Assembly: GCA_003008705.1 (NCBI GenBank)
Contig: PDUO01000024.1
Span: 895,612 to 959,611 of the forward strand
Length of the DNA: 64,000 nt
Source of the DNA: Pezicula radicicola
Taxonomy: Eukaryota > Ascomycota > Leotiomycetes > Helotiales > Dermateaceae
Direction: 5' to 3'
This document shows, one piece after another, positions 47,427 through 58,863 of the stretch. Position numbers and translations under genes: made by a program. The notes under the pieces were generated by a model. The model worked only from the letters and a program-made list of their open reading frames with translations. It was not told where the DNA came from and did no database searches. How positions within the stretch are numbered: the stretch's first letter is position 1; each line of letters begins with the position of its first letter.

Positions 47427-48624
47427 GGAATGATGTTATTCCCTCCACCGGGGCAGAGGACGATTATGGTAGGGCGGGATGGATATAGATAATGATACCC
47501 AGATTATGACCACAGGAATGACTCTCATGGGACTTCGTGTCTCGCGGGAAGGATACTTAAAATGGAAATGAGTTTCTACGTAGAAGTGGTTGCTGCAAAC
47601 AAATAGGACTTGTGGTCTCCAATATCTCCTCAGCTTTACCGTCGTACCCAGGATAGTTCCTCACATCCGACGTCTGATTCCAGGATCTCTCACTCATTTC
47701 ATTTTATCAGGCTTTATAACAGTGTGTATATTATTACATTTAAGGCCGAGTATCCACAAAGTCATCTAGAATTCTTGGTGTCTAATTCCATTTTCCTATT
47801 TCTTTTCGCCCATTTTCCCTTTCCGTCTTTTTGGCTATGCGAGGCTTGTGATCATTTTCTCCTCTACTTGTAGTAGAGACTATGTGCCACAATCGAATGA
47901 AGGCAAGACAGTATCTTGGTTGTAGCGGAAACTTGATCTCGATTTTGTATGAGGGAAGATACCTTTCCATGTCGAATATGCAGGTCTCAACTAACCCTAA
48001 AGTCCTATTTAGAGACACTAACATTGCGAAGGATGGATGGGTGTTGGAGTGTCATTGGACAGAACTAAGTGAAAAAATCACAAAGAAATTCAAGAGTTCC
48101 AGGGACTTAATTTGACTCTCAGGGCCAGGGGAAGGTTTTCAGATAGAACAAAGGAGCATGTTGCTACCACTTAAAACTCCGTTGCCAGTTCCCAGTATTT
48201 TAAACCCTTTTCATGATACGGTCTTCCTTTATACGCACTTCAAATTTACGCCACTGCCATGCATGTCCACAACCCATAGCTCCTCGAGAGTGCCTCTACC
48301 AAAAGGGTTCAATTAAATACCACATGCTCAAAGTCTCTGATCCCTAGGCCTTCTCCAAAGAGACCGTAGTTGTGCAACTTGTACTCATAGACATGAGTGG
48401 CAGTGAATGATAGTGCACATAAGTCCATTTAATGAAGGGGCGAGGACTTCCCATACACACTACTACATAAATTGTACCTTGCCTTTTGCAAAGTAATACG
48501 TCAATACCGAGGCTTCTAATCCTATTGTGTGCACAAGGCGAATAGACCAAGTTTATTGTGCAAGGGGTATCATGATTACATAGACATCGTATCCTACATT
48601 GTTCTCTCAGATACTGCAGTTAGA
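47427..48624. other. Intergenic, convergent 3' ends
   Basis: 1.2 kb between two convergent genes (TBCA and THO subunit). Several short ORFs, none protein-like. Confidence 0.35.
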
Positions 48625-49671
48625 CTAGGTTGTATCCATTTTGTCCTCAGCCTCTCCTTCTTCAATCCCACTGGAAGGCGAAGGCTCGTCAACAACAACT
48701 CGCGGAGTTTCGACATCTGCTGGCGTCTCCGCATTTGCCATAGGTGTATCAGCCGTCACATCTGCTTCGCCACTCCTACCATCTCCCATAGTAACATCCT
48801 CGCCCTCCTCAGGTTCATCCCTAGAACCCCTTCTGCTCCGCTCAGATGGTGCCCGACTGTTACTCCTGCTACCCATTCTCGACAGACTCCCTGAGGGTAG
48901 CGGTCGAGGCTTCAATCCAGTGTCCCCATCGCTCGGTCTTGGAGTAGCATCCCCACTCTGAGATGCGTGTTTTGGTGTCTGCCCGCCTTCATCATCATTG
49001 CCCTCGCCATCCATCCCCTCTCGCCTCTCGACCTCCTCCTTCTCATCTCTAATTAACCTCCTCAACTGCATCCCCTCCTCTACGATCCGTCCAAATTGTG
49101 CCCTCCTCTCCTTCCACGTCTCCCCATATGCCTCACTCTCCTTCTGTAGCTCCCTACATTCCTCCTCCAGCTTTTTCAGATTAAGCTCCTGATCCCCGCG
49201 TGGTCTTAATAATTTATTATTCGTAATCTTCTCCGTCAGCTCATCGAATTTCTTGCGCTGCTCCAAAGTATCCTTTGCTTCCTGGAGACTGATACGTAAC
49301 TGGGCAGTAGAATCACGGACGGCTTGCGCAGTTTCGAGAATGCGTTGCTTGTCTGCCTTGTATCGTTCGCGCTCGCGCTCATTACTGTTGCGCAGGAACT
49401 GGATGCGGGCGATGCTTGAATCGAATGCTGCAAAGTCGAGTAGCACATCTTCGCGGAATTGATCGATTTGCTTTTGGCGCTCTGCTAGAGCATCTTCTTC
49501 TGCAGTGTCTCCGTCCGGTGGTGGAGTGGGAAGGTTGCTAGGTGTTGATACCAGGGATCCTGGGGTCAGAAGACGTTTGGTGATGCGTTTGAAGGGTTTT
49601 TCTTCCACATTTAAAAGACGAGTCTTGTGTAATTCATCTTCTTCGCGTTGTTCGAGTAGTTGGTGGGCCAT
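48625..49671 (-). CDS. THO complex subunit 7 family protein
   Basis: Part of the THO/TREX complex linking transcription to mRNA export. Intronless, 348 residues. The conserved half (about 1-215) starts HQLLEQREEDELHKTRLLNV, has KRITKRLL, then a long coiled coil (QKQIDQFREDVLLDFAAFDS, RIQFLRNSNERERERY, ITNNKLLRPRGDQELNLKKL in parts). The second half is disordered, acidic and Ser/Arg/Pro-rich, usual for fungal members. ITNNKLLRPR matches the position where the THOC7 family has KIL..PSR.ET. Divergent from Elongin-A, another transcription-linked gene, with 346 bp between starts. Confidence 0.82.
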   Translation of the reverse strand: MAHQLLEQREEDELHKTRLLNVEEKPFKRITKRLLTPGSLVSTPSNLPTPPPDGDTAEEDALAERQKQIDQFREDVLLDFAAFDSSIARIQFLRNSNERERERYKADKQRILETAQAVRDSTAQLRISLQEAKDTLEQRKKFDELTEKITNNKLLRPRGDQELNLKKLEEECRELQKESEAYGETWKERRAQFGRIVEEGMQLRRLIRDEKEEVERREGMDGEGNDDEGGQTPKHASQSGDATPRPSDGDTGLKPRPLPSGSLSRMGSRSNSRAPSERSRRGSRDEPEEGEDVTMGDGRSGEADVTADTPMANAETPADVETPRVVVDEPSPSSGIEEGEAEDKMDTT

Positions 49672-50017
49672 TGTGATGTTTGGGCCTTGTTAGCAAGGAA
49701 TAGTGCTCAAGATGAGGAATTGGAACTTTGCGATCGCGATCGGCAGTTTGCGGCTAGAACAAGCGACCACGAGTCTGACCTCCAATATCGACTCCAAGGC
49801 TAGACCTTCTTTGTTTATTCAGACACAAAAGGCCATGATTTTCACCCATTCACCCATCAAGTGGTTGTGATTCCATTCGGTCACGGCACAGTTTCATAAA
49901 TAGACCACAAACACTCTACAAATAGGCCACAACTTCACTGGCAAGCGTACATATACGTGTAGCCGTCGACCTCGACTTCCAGCGTTTGAACCTACGATCA
50001 CTTCCCATTCCAGCAAT
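49672..50017. promoter_or_regulatory. Shared divergent promoter, THO subunit 7 / Elongin-A
   Basis: 346 bp between start codons. Contains GCGATCGCGATCG (about 49728-49741), a GC-rich palindrome, and TTCACCCATTCACCCA direct repeat (about 49841-49857). Confidence 0.45.
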
Positions 50018-51359
50018 ATGGTGTCCAACCACAGAGATTTCAATCCGACCTTCCCAAGGCCACGCACCAGTCTCGTCGAGACGTGTACAAAGGTAGCCAT
50101 CAGAAATGTCCAGCGTAAGTACCCTTACTATCTGTACGTTTGCAGGCAACTAATCCAGTATAGTACTACACACCGTTGGTGTATTGCCATATCACCTTGC
50201 CCGGCCCATCCTCCAATGTGTGACAAGTTCCACTCAACTTCACACCATCGAGATCAACAGCCCTCAAATCAAAGGCGATGATGCGGAGCTCTGGCGCAAA
50301 TTCATTGAGCGCGACATCCCCAATTGGCGGGAGAAAAACTACATCCCCAAGAACCCTGAAAAATGGTATGAGGTCTACTGCAGGTACAAGAGGGAGAAGG
50401 ATGCGGAGATTGAAAGGGACCAGGAAGTCTTGCGGCAGACCATGTTGGGGCTAAAGGCGAAAAAACAATCGAATGTTAGTCAGATTATAGATTTGAGGAA
50501 GCTGCCTAAACTTCCCAAGGACCCTCGCATGATGCCGAATATTGGCGGTGTACCAATTGTTGGAAAAAGTAGAGGACCGCAGTTCCGGAAGGAGGGTGCT
50601 AGCAGCCTCAATTGGACGTCAGGCAGTAAGACGAAGATCACAGATGGCCAGAGCGTGCTTGCGAAGGCGAGGAGGGAAGCGAAGGATATTCAGCAAATGG
50701 GCAAATTATCTCGACCGACAGCATATCTGAGTGGGAGCGCGTCGCAAATCAAGAAAGCCCCAGCGGCAATGGCAACGGAGTATAAGATTAAGGCGCAACC
50801 TGAAATGAGACTCTCGACGAAGAGAAAGCCACCGTCGTCGTCGGGTGGCATCAGCGGACCATCTTGGGAGGACCGAGAACGGAAATTGTTAGCAGCAAAG
50901 TCAGGTGCCGATGGAGCTAAACGCAACGATTCTGGTCTGGCCCGAGCGACAATGGTAGGCTCATCGGACGAAGACAGTGACGGTGATGACCTTTTCGACG
51001 ACCCACCACGGAAATCATCCTCTCACCCTCAACAATCATCGTCCTGGTCAAGACCTACACCCTCATCTTCCAGACCATCTGACCTTAATTCCAAATTCAG
51101 TAGACCGAGACCGACAGCATCATCTTCTAAGCCTTCCTCCGATCTCAACTCCAAATTAAGTAGACCGAGACCACCGCCATCTGCATCACCCCCAAGCAAA
51201 TCCCATAACAGTACATTCCGCAACGATTCGAACTCGCCAGCACCACGTCGTGCTAGCCCCGTACCAGGTGGAGCTGTTGCACCAAAGCCAATGATGCCAC
51301 GGAAGAGGCCAGCCGCAGTAGACTGCTTCAATCGAAAGAAGCCTCGGGTTACCCGTTAA
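50018..51359 (+). CDS. Elongin-A (RNA polymerase II elongation/ubiquitin ligase subunit)
   Basis: Exons 50018-50114 and 50164-51359 give 430 residues. The BC-box SLVETCTKVAI near residue 18 matches the elongin-C binding consensus (L-x3-C-x3-A/V). After the intron comes LHTVGVLPYHLARPILQC, then TQLHTIEINSPQIKGDDAEL and WRKFIERDIPNW, the hallmark of the Elongin-A domain, with NPEKWYEVYCRYKREKD. The remainder is low-complexity with a run of SSKPSSDLNSK/SRPSDLNSK repeats (near 51075-51160) and ends basic (RKRPAAVDCFNRKKPRVTR), a likely NLS. The protein should recruit Elongin C and act in transcription or Pol II turnover. Splicing is well supported since it creates the conserved block. Confidence 0.88.
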
Positions 51360-54109
51360 CTACGTGGGTTGATATATTATGAGATTTGACATTATTTATT
51401 GCATTGTGAAATTGGCGCATACTCTGGGTTTGATGTGGTAGCAAGGAGTTATGGAATTTTTAGCATTTTAGCATTTGGAAGGATTAGTTGGTTATATGGA
51501 CTGGTTGGATGGCAACGGGATAGGATATAGGATATAGGATAAGAGCATTACCAAGGAGGAGGAATTAGTATCTTTGCATCAGGATAAAATTCGAAAAGAC
51601 TTTGGGGGTACTCCCAACGTTTAATGAACAACATAGTTCAAATCTTAAGATGGCTTTCTGGTTGTGGATTTCTAACAGCTGATCCATCGAGATATATCGT
51701 ATTAAACAGCCTTATGGTCTATACGACTAAACCATTTTCGGATCCTCAGAAAGCTACACCATATTTCCAGCTATGAAGCGTAAGGTACATTAAGTCTTGG
51801 AGAGTGATCGATCATGAATATGACAGACTCGAGTTAGCATTATCCAACTTCAACGTCCTCCCCCACCCAAATTCTCATCACAAAAGAAACCCAGCATGAA
51901 TAGCGAAGAAACAAGGCCAATCCCAGAAGATCTCAGTCACCTCAACCATCTCAGTCATCTATACTATTTCAGACACCCGACCCATCTAAGCTATTTAAAC
52001 CAAATACAGTAGCTAGATTTTGTAACCGACCAATTTCTAGCACGATGGTACTGTAACTAGTGAAATGATTCGAATGTAGGTACCTACGGAAAATCTGGCA
52101 GGGCCCAAGGGACTTTGAAAAGGTTAGGTGTTCATGTATCTTTATACCGTCTAGCAGAGGACGGTTGTCTACTTCACTAGATTATTCACTATAATCTGTC
52201 TTGATGGTAAGACCTTTGTCCTTAGCTTTCAGGTTATGCTTAGGTGGGTATGGTTATAGGGGAGTGTATTTCTGATTCGAACATGCTGAGCTGAGTTACA
52301 ATGCACTTTGCAATGAGTCTGGAAGTGTGTTGGTGGAGGTATAGGTATACTTTATCTGATTTGATTCAACGAAGTGTTGGTCAAGGGCGAACCTACTAGG
52401 TTAGACATTCTAGTGTTGGAAGGAACTCCACTTATTGTACTAAAATTACAAGACTTAAACAGAAGAATTCTTGCTATTGGAAGGCAAGTTATGTACATGG
52501 AATGGGATACTATAGTCCTTGTAGATAATTAACATGATTTGGGCGACTAAGATAGTTTGAACGACTGAGATAATTTGAGCGACTAAGATATTCTAGACGA
52601 CTTAGTTAATTAACGTCCTCTTTGCACAATTAGTTTTATCACATACGTAAGTACTTCTGTTAAACAACCAGCTCCAAGAAAGAAACGCTAACAAAAAAAA
52701 AGAAATTTACTATAATCAAGACTTTAAAGCCCTAAATTCTCAAAGTTAGTAATCTCACTACAGGAAGTACACTCTTACTATATGAAAACCATATCCTACG
52801 CGTCCCCTCACACAACAACCACATCCCGTTTTCTGTTTCTGTGAGATGAGCCATCGCGTCGGCTATACAAAATCTATCCTGCCTAACCATCTCATCCCTT
52901 CTCCCAGCCAGCTTTAGAATACCTGTTTCCCACATATCCAACAAGGAACTTGACCATAAAAGGCTCACCAAGTAAATAAAACAAAGTAGAAGACAAAATA
53001 ATATAGAATTCTTGTCATCTCAAACCTCGTTGTCACCTAGTACCTCGTTGCTCGTATGAAATTTTAACATTTGTTAGAAAGGAAAAGACGAATTTGGAAG
53101 AAAACCATTACGAATCAGGACAGACTAGTCTAGACTTGCGTAAAGACGAGAAGAGACATAGTGGACTAGTGAAAAGTACATCCTAGCCTTGAGTAGATGG
53201 TGGATGCCATTTCTTTGATGCGGTTGATGCGGTAATACAGTGATCAACCTTCCATGTTTAGTGGCTTGCTAATTACTCCAGGTATTACTAAAACAGAGAT
53301 TACTAAAACAGAGATTACAGAAACAGGTCGTTAAACGCATGAACGACAGACTGATCCACCTCAGTGCTTAGCAATTTGTAACACCAGTATTCTATAAGTG
53401 GTGAGGTCCAGAGTTCTAGCAGGCATCATAGGAACTGAGATACCAGGTAGTTTTTCTTTTTCAAGCTAATAAAGGTGATGCTTGTTAGCTGGTTTTTTGT
53501 TGTCAAATTGAGGCTTGCTATTATGAGATGATAGCATAGAAAGGCAATGTTATGCAAGGTAAGTGCTAGAGGTGTACTTGATCAAGCTCAACTTTAAAGA
53601 TGACCACTTCACCTTTGACTATCAAAGACTGGCATCCGACGACCAAGTGAAAGTTGGATGACAACAAACCACGAGCATATCCATGAACTTCTTTGGTATT
53701 CATCTATTACCTAGATGCTAGCAAAGAAAGTAGAACCATCATTATTCCTCGTCCATGATAGCATGGAAAGAGGAAGGAAAGGTAAAACGCCCGGGCTCCT
53801 TGAGAAATGCAGATCATCATTCGTCTATGCACCCAAACCCATCCATAATATCCATCACAACAATCGAAAAATAGCAAGCCAACCCATCCAATGCAGCTTT
53901 AATGCAAATACAGTCCACAAGACTCCATGACCACCCTGATTGCTATAACATGTTGAGTACTTGCAAAAATGATCGGTGAGAATTGTGATGCACTTCCGCC
54001 AGAGATCGGTCGAGGGGTGCAATATGACGATAGTTTTGAAGTGAGTCCCAACAAAGCAGAATCCAGGCGCGACAACGAAGCCAAGTAGATGCGTGCCAAG
54101 GAGTAGACA
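51360..54109. other. Long gene-free region with several tandem repeats
   Basis: 2.75 kb with no supportable gene. It has a 7-mer run (ATAGGAT x3, about 51520-51543), three 18-bp units GCGACTAAGATAGTTTGA-like at 52543-52597, and a 15-bp repeat ATTACTAAAACAGAG (two perfect copies and a partial one, about 53284-53325). The minus ORF 52732-52971 is uncertain and was not called. Confidence 0.5.
52543..52614 (+). repeat. Tandem 18-bp degenerate repeat
   Basis: Units GCGACTAAGATAGTTTGA, ACGACTGAGATAATTTGA and GCGACTAAGATATTCTAGA follow each other, then a partial copy. They share length and the ACT-x(n)-TGA frame with the 55015-55265 array. Confidence 0.7.
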
Positions 54110-54883
54110 TTAGTTGCCACCACGGAGAGCGAGGACCAGATGCAAAGTCGCACCACCCTCAAGGCTGTAATCGGCAGCAGTCATGTTATCGTTCCTAAGG
54201 ACCAATCGCGTCAGCAATCATTCTCAGCCTCACTCCATCAAGAAACCTTGAGAGATCACAACCTAACAGCAGAAAGATTCCTCTCTGTTGCCCGATTCTG
54301 AGTCGCGTCGGTTGTGATAGCGGGGTAGCGGGGTAGATGGGATGTAAAGAAGAGACCATACGCACATCTGCTTTCCGCCAAAGATCAGGCGTTGCTGAAC
54401 AGGTGGGATCCCCTCCTTCTCTTCGACCTTCTCCTTGATCGTTTGGACCTTCATCGGCCAAGTGGAGTTAGTCTCGTAGTTGCCCTGGCTACCGGGCAAA
54501 CGCGTAGATAGGCAGACGTACCTTGTAATCGCTCTCGATGTCCAACTCGATCTCCTTTCCGGTGAGAGTTCTGACCCTATAGGCGCGCATGTGTGAGCAT
54601 AGTGCGAAGACAAGAGAGGGAGGGCTAGTGTGATGAGGAGAAGAACTTACTTGATGAGCATTTTGAACGGCTTCTCAGGCTCCTTGGGCTCCTTAGGCTT
54701 CTTCTTGAAGATGTCGCGGAGTCGCTTTGGCAAAAGTCTCTTGACGCGCTTGAGCGTAGAGTCGAGGCGGATGGTAGATTTGGTTTTGACGGAGGTTGAG
54801 AGAGAAGGCTTACGAGTTTGATCGAAATTTTGGACTAGATTTGCCTGGGAGACCAGACCAGGTCTTGAGTAAAGGGAAGCCAT
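54110..54883 (-). CDS. NEDD8/Rub1 ubiquitin-like modifier with N-terminal extension
   Basis: Modifier that activates cullins. Exons 54883-54651, 54576-54522, 54448-54366 and 54194-54110 give 151 residues if the first ATG is used. The canonical NEDD8 starts at Met75 ([20 protein letters not shown]) and ends LVLALRGG-N. Ala at the position equivalent to 72 (LALRGG, ubiquitin has LRLRGG) and [18 protein letters not shown] identify NEDD8 rather than ubiquitin. The single Asn after GG must be removed by a processing protease. The 74 extra residues are basic ([20 protein letters not shown]) and open in frame with no stop. They could be real, or translation could start at the inner ATG (54661). Introns are short and phases agree. 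Confidence 0.87.
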
Positions 54884-55583
54884 GGTTTGTGATGCGGGCG
54901 ATGCGGTGAATGCGGCCGCACCGGCGGACTTCAGTCCGTTCAGTGGTGTTATTTCCTAAGCCATATTGGGCCTAGGGCAGTTCACGTATTTGGACACTTA
55001 CCATACACGCTCGATACTCAAGATCCATTGAGTAACTCACTTGATCTTGGTAACTTACTTGATCTTGGTAACCAACTTTATCTGGGTGACTGACATGATT
55101 TGGGAAACTCTTAACCTGAGTAACTTACTTATTTAGGTAGATCAACTGCTCACTTATTCTATCTTACATGATCTGAGCAACTCACTTTATTTGAGTAACT
55201 CACTTACTTGATCTGAATAACTAACTTAAGTTGAGTAACCCACTTCATCTAAGGAACTCACTCTGCACCTCGTAGCTGTTGAGTTGGTTGAGGTTACTTT
55301 CTTCTATTACCTTGTGTTTGCGGATATGTTGATCATTCAACTCAGAATAACCTAGTGAGTATAAGAGCTCTTAGCAGGACGGCTGGATGTCCATGGTATT
55401 TTCAGAATAAGAAACTTGGTCAAAATCTTGTAATAGGGTCTAGCAACAGCATAACACAGTAAATAAAGGCGGAAGAGGTTTTCGAAGGCCACTTGGAGCC
55501 CTGATATAAAATACATACTACGCTTTCTTATTTCATACAGTGGAGATTTTCCATTTTCAATGCTACCACACCAGACCCCTCAA
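54884..55583. other. Intergenic region with minisatellite
   Basis: 700 bp between NEDD8 and prohibitin-2 3' end, mainly filled by the 18-bp repeat array (55015-55265). Confidence 0.5.
55015..55265 (+). repeat. Degenerate 18-bp minisatellite array
   Basis: About twelve head-to-tail units near the consensus GTAACTCACTTGATCTGA, for example GTAACTTACTTGATCTTG, GTAACCAACTTTATCTGG, GCAACTCACTTTATTTGA and ATAACTAACTTAAGTTGA. Some units carry small insertions. Related copies occur at 3892-4005, 25017-25068 and 52543-52614. Confidence 0.8.
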
Positions 55584-56606
55584 TTACTTTTTTGTCTTAT
55601 CCTCGTATCCCTCCGTAACATTAAGTCCCAATCCTTCACTATCTAGGTACAACTTATTTCTACCACCAGCCTCTTGCAAGATATTTGCAATGGCTCTCGC
55701 GTTCTCGATTCTCTTCAAGTCAACATATGATCGACTCTTCTTGATGGCATCTCCAATCAACTCGGCGGATCGTGCTTCTCCCTGGGCTCGGACAACCATT
55801 GCTTGCTTCTCTTGGCGGGCTTTGTCAACCACGAAGGCGGCTCGTTGGGCCTCTTGCTGGGCCACCTGCTTGGCTTCGACAGCGGCTGTGAATTCAGGGG
55901 AGAAGGCGAGGTGCTGTCTGAGATTAGTACTTATTTTGAAGTAAGCAGATAAGTGGAACATACAGTCAAGGAAACATCATCAAGCATGATGTTGAATCGG
56001 GCAGCTCTCTTGGACAGGTTCTCTCGCACTAGCCGTGCAACATTCTCACGCTGCGTAATCAACTGACTAGCATTGAACTGCGCAACTACACTCTTCAAAA
56101 CCTCGTTCACGATAGATGGTAAAACTCGCTCGTCGTAGTCTGTGCCGAGAGTTCGGTATATTTGAGGTAGGGCATCGACTCGGGGTCTGGAGAGTACACG
56201 ACATGTAATGTTGACCATTTGCAAATCCTTTGTGCCGGTCAGGGATGCGACATTACGTGGCTTGGCTCGAACATCGTAATCGATTGGGGTCTCGAACCAT
56301 GGGATCTTGAAATGGGTTCCTAGAAGCTTGGGTCAATTCTGCCATCCAAAACTCAAAAGGAAGCAATTCGAGTATCTGCGAACCTTCTGTATAGATTTCC
56401 TTGCTGACACCCCCTATCCTCGTGTATTTAATAGCTCGGTGACCACCATCAACGTTAAACAGCGCATTGTTGCCGACAACAACAGCTCCTCCTAGCAACA
56501 GCAATGAAGCGGCTCCTCCGGCCATTCCCTTGGGTGAAGGTCCTCCTCGTCCAGCCTGGTTGGCCATCCTTGCCAGCTTCTGCCATGCTTCTTGGGGGTT
56601 CGACAT
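55584..56606 (-). CDS. PHB2: Prohibitin-2, mitochondrial inner-membrane scaffold
   Basis: Forms ring complexes with prohibitin-1 that stabilise inner-membrane proteins and regulate the m-AAA protease. Exons 56606-56384, 56319-55964 and 55913-55584 give 302 residues, close to yeast Phb2. An uncleaved membrane segment near 30-48 ([20 protein letters not shown]) is followed by the SPFH domain ([47 protein letters not shown]) and a coiled coil ([20 protein letters not shown]). The first ATG giving a standard N-terminus is at 56606 (MSNPQEAW); the frame upstream to 56708 looks non-coding. Divergent from the Rna15-type gene. Confidence 0.95.
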
Positions 56607-57118
56607 CTTGAATTGCTTACGGAAGATGTTCAAGAATAATGAGGTGAGGTTAGAAATTTGGAGGTCGCCTGTCAATGATGGAAGGAGCTTAGAGCATTTT
56701 CTCCACAAAGTGTAGACGCGTTAGGCGCCATGACTTCCACCAATAAGATAAATTAGCCGCGATGATATCAAAAGATCAACGACAATCGCCAAACAACAAA
56801 ACGCTTCAAGTTTTGCTCCGCAGAGCTTCCAGTGATTAACATACGCCGCGCACGAGTCTGGGTCTAATTTCTAGTTGCAGAGGGTGTCGAGATTTGGGGG
56901 TTCAGGATTAGAATAGCCAGAAATACTTTCCTCAAAGACTTTCTGTGCCATTTGTCCTTGCGCTGTGTGAAGGTGACAAGATCCGTCCACTCCAAGTGAT
57001 CGCAAGTGTCAACGCGTTCGCGGTGTAAACCCCACTTGCCTTGCATCTCTTTGCTCATCACCGCGACGCATATTGAGATAAAGACGCGACACTTATCACT
57101 TTGCTTAACGCTCTCAAG
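56607..57118. promoter_or_regulatory. Shared divergent promoter, PHB2 / CSTF64
   Basis: 512 bp between start codons of two housekeeping genes. CCAATAAG-type box (about 56740). No other site assigned. Confidence 0.4.
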
Positions 57119-58252
57119 ATGTCGAAGCCTCCGTCCAAGTCGGTCTTTGTTGGCAACATCCCGTACGGTAAGCTTTATGCTCCAACTATTTACTGCGACT
57201 GCGGCTAATTATGTTACAAAGGCCTCACGGAAGAGCAGATCGTAGATATCTTTAGCAGCGCCGGCAAGGTTGTGTCGTTCCGATTGGTATATGATCGCGA
57301 GACGGGAAGGCCAAAGGGCTTTGGATTTGCGGAATACCCAGATTCAGGTACGTAGGAAGATATGCGTATGCACAAGACACCTTCACGACTAATCAATCTA
57401 TACAGACTCTGCTGCATCAGCAGTACGAAACCTAAATGACTTCGAGATCATGAATCGCAAGTTGCGTGTCGATTTCTCTAATGATGGAGGCGACGATGAT
57501 AACGTGAGTCTTAGCTCGCAACACTACGAGAAGTCTTTACTGACAGCTCTGCGCAATAGGGAGGACAAACAGGAGGATATCCCCCACCAATTCCCATGAA
57601 TGGCAGCCTTCCACCTCCCCCAATTAATGCGCAAAACGGCGGATCCAGTCTCCCTCCACTACCCACAGGAGTTGAACTTCCCCCTGGTCTATCATGCCCC
57701 GACGCCATCTCTCGAACCCTCAATACCCTCCCTCCAGCACAACTCCTTGACGTTCTCTCACAAATGAAAACCCTCACACAAACCGACCCAGCCAAGGCAA
57801 CCGAACTCCTCAACCAAGCCCCACAACTCTCATACGCAATCTTCCAAGCCCTCCTTCTAATGGGTCTCGTCTCAACCGACGCGCTCTCCTCAGTCGTTGA
57901 AGCTGCTTCCGCTCCTCCACCACAAGCTACACCAGTCCAGCAATCAGCATATGGTATGCCAGCTGCACCAGCGGGCTCTTACCCTCCTGGATTCCCACCG
58001 CCTCCTCCACATATGTCTGGACAGCTAGGCGCGCCAGTTGGTACACCACCACCTATGTATGGACAAGCTTACCCACCACCTCCTCCACCTCAGCGTGCAG
58101 CACCAGTTCAGCAACAACCTCCTGCATCACAAGCACCGGATACCGAATCTTTAATGCAACAAGTGCTCGCTATGCCACAAGAGGTTATTGACAGTCTACC
58201 ACCAGCTGAACGCGCTCAGTTAATGGCTTTGAGGGCACAATTTGGAAGGTAA
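57119..58252 (+). CDS. Cleavage stimulation factor 64-kDa subunit (Rna15-like)
   Basis: mRNA 3'-end processing factor that binds GU-rich downstream elements. Exons 57119-57167, 57222-57347, 57406-57503 and 57560-58252 give 321 residues. One N-terminal RRM spans about 8-83, with RNP2 VFVGNIPYG (split by intron 1) and RNP1 KGFGFAEY. The hinge region that binds CstF77 is [20 protein letters not shown] and onwards to about 195. A Pro-rich linker follows, and the C-terminal three-helix domain is [20 protein letters not shown], then [12 protein letters not shown]. Domain order matches CSTF2/Rna15 fully. All three introns fall in the RRM-coding part, as is common in fungi. Confidence 0.93.
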
Positions 58253-58863
58253 ATTAGGTGGTTTGGACATTTTCCTGCTCTATGTCCTTCGATATATTTC
58301 GACATTCTCGGGATTTTTGGGCAAGCACAAGCAGTGGAAGTGTACCATGGTAAACGAAATGGAAAATCAAAAATCAAAAATCAAATTAGCTGGCGTTGTT
58401 AGAGGGAAGGTTCTATCACCGAACTTCATTCCACGAGGAATGAATTTGCTTTTATCGGCGTTTTCTATTTCGCTTTGAAGAGCGATACGTGTTTTTGTAA
58501 GAGTTAAAGGTGCTTCCTTTTTACATTGGTTGGTAGATAAAGGAAGCAAGCCAATATGAATCAAAATACACCAACGTGCAGTCAATTTTAAAGTGCCCTT
58601 CTCTACCTTTCCCCTCTCGATGCAGGATTGGTATACCGTATCAATGACCCGGCGACTACTTTAGATAATCTTGAGACAATACCTCTCTTCTACAGTAAGC
58701 TCAGCTTTGAAGTACCTTAGGTTTAGATAGATTTGAGTAGGTAGGTAAATTAGCAACAGCCAGCTTATTTAGCTCTATCTAGTCAAGACACCTTAGACCT
58801 GCTAGATAATTCAGTAGTCCACAAATAAAGCCAAATATGACCTAGAATTATTGACATATTAAA
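58253..58863. other. Intergenic, convergent 3' ends
   Basis: 611 bp between CSTF64 and ADE2 stops. TA-rich with several TAGGTAGG/CTTAG motifs. A 14-bp near-palindrome AATTCATTCC...GGAATGAATT at about 58424-58446 may act as a terminator-like hairpin. No gene. Confidence 0.4.

Noticed and set aside
52732..52971. 79-codon minus ORF as a gene
   Set aside because: No recognised motif, no neighbouring exons, lies amid tandem repeats; judged chance ORF.
54110..54883. Ubiquitin gene
   Set aside because: LALRGG and KEGIPPVQQ are NEDD8-specific.
55015..55265. CRISPR-like array
   Set aside because: Units are contiguous and degenerate, no spacers; eukaryotic host.
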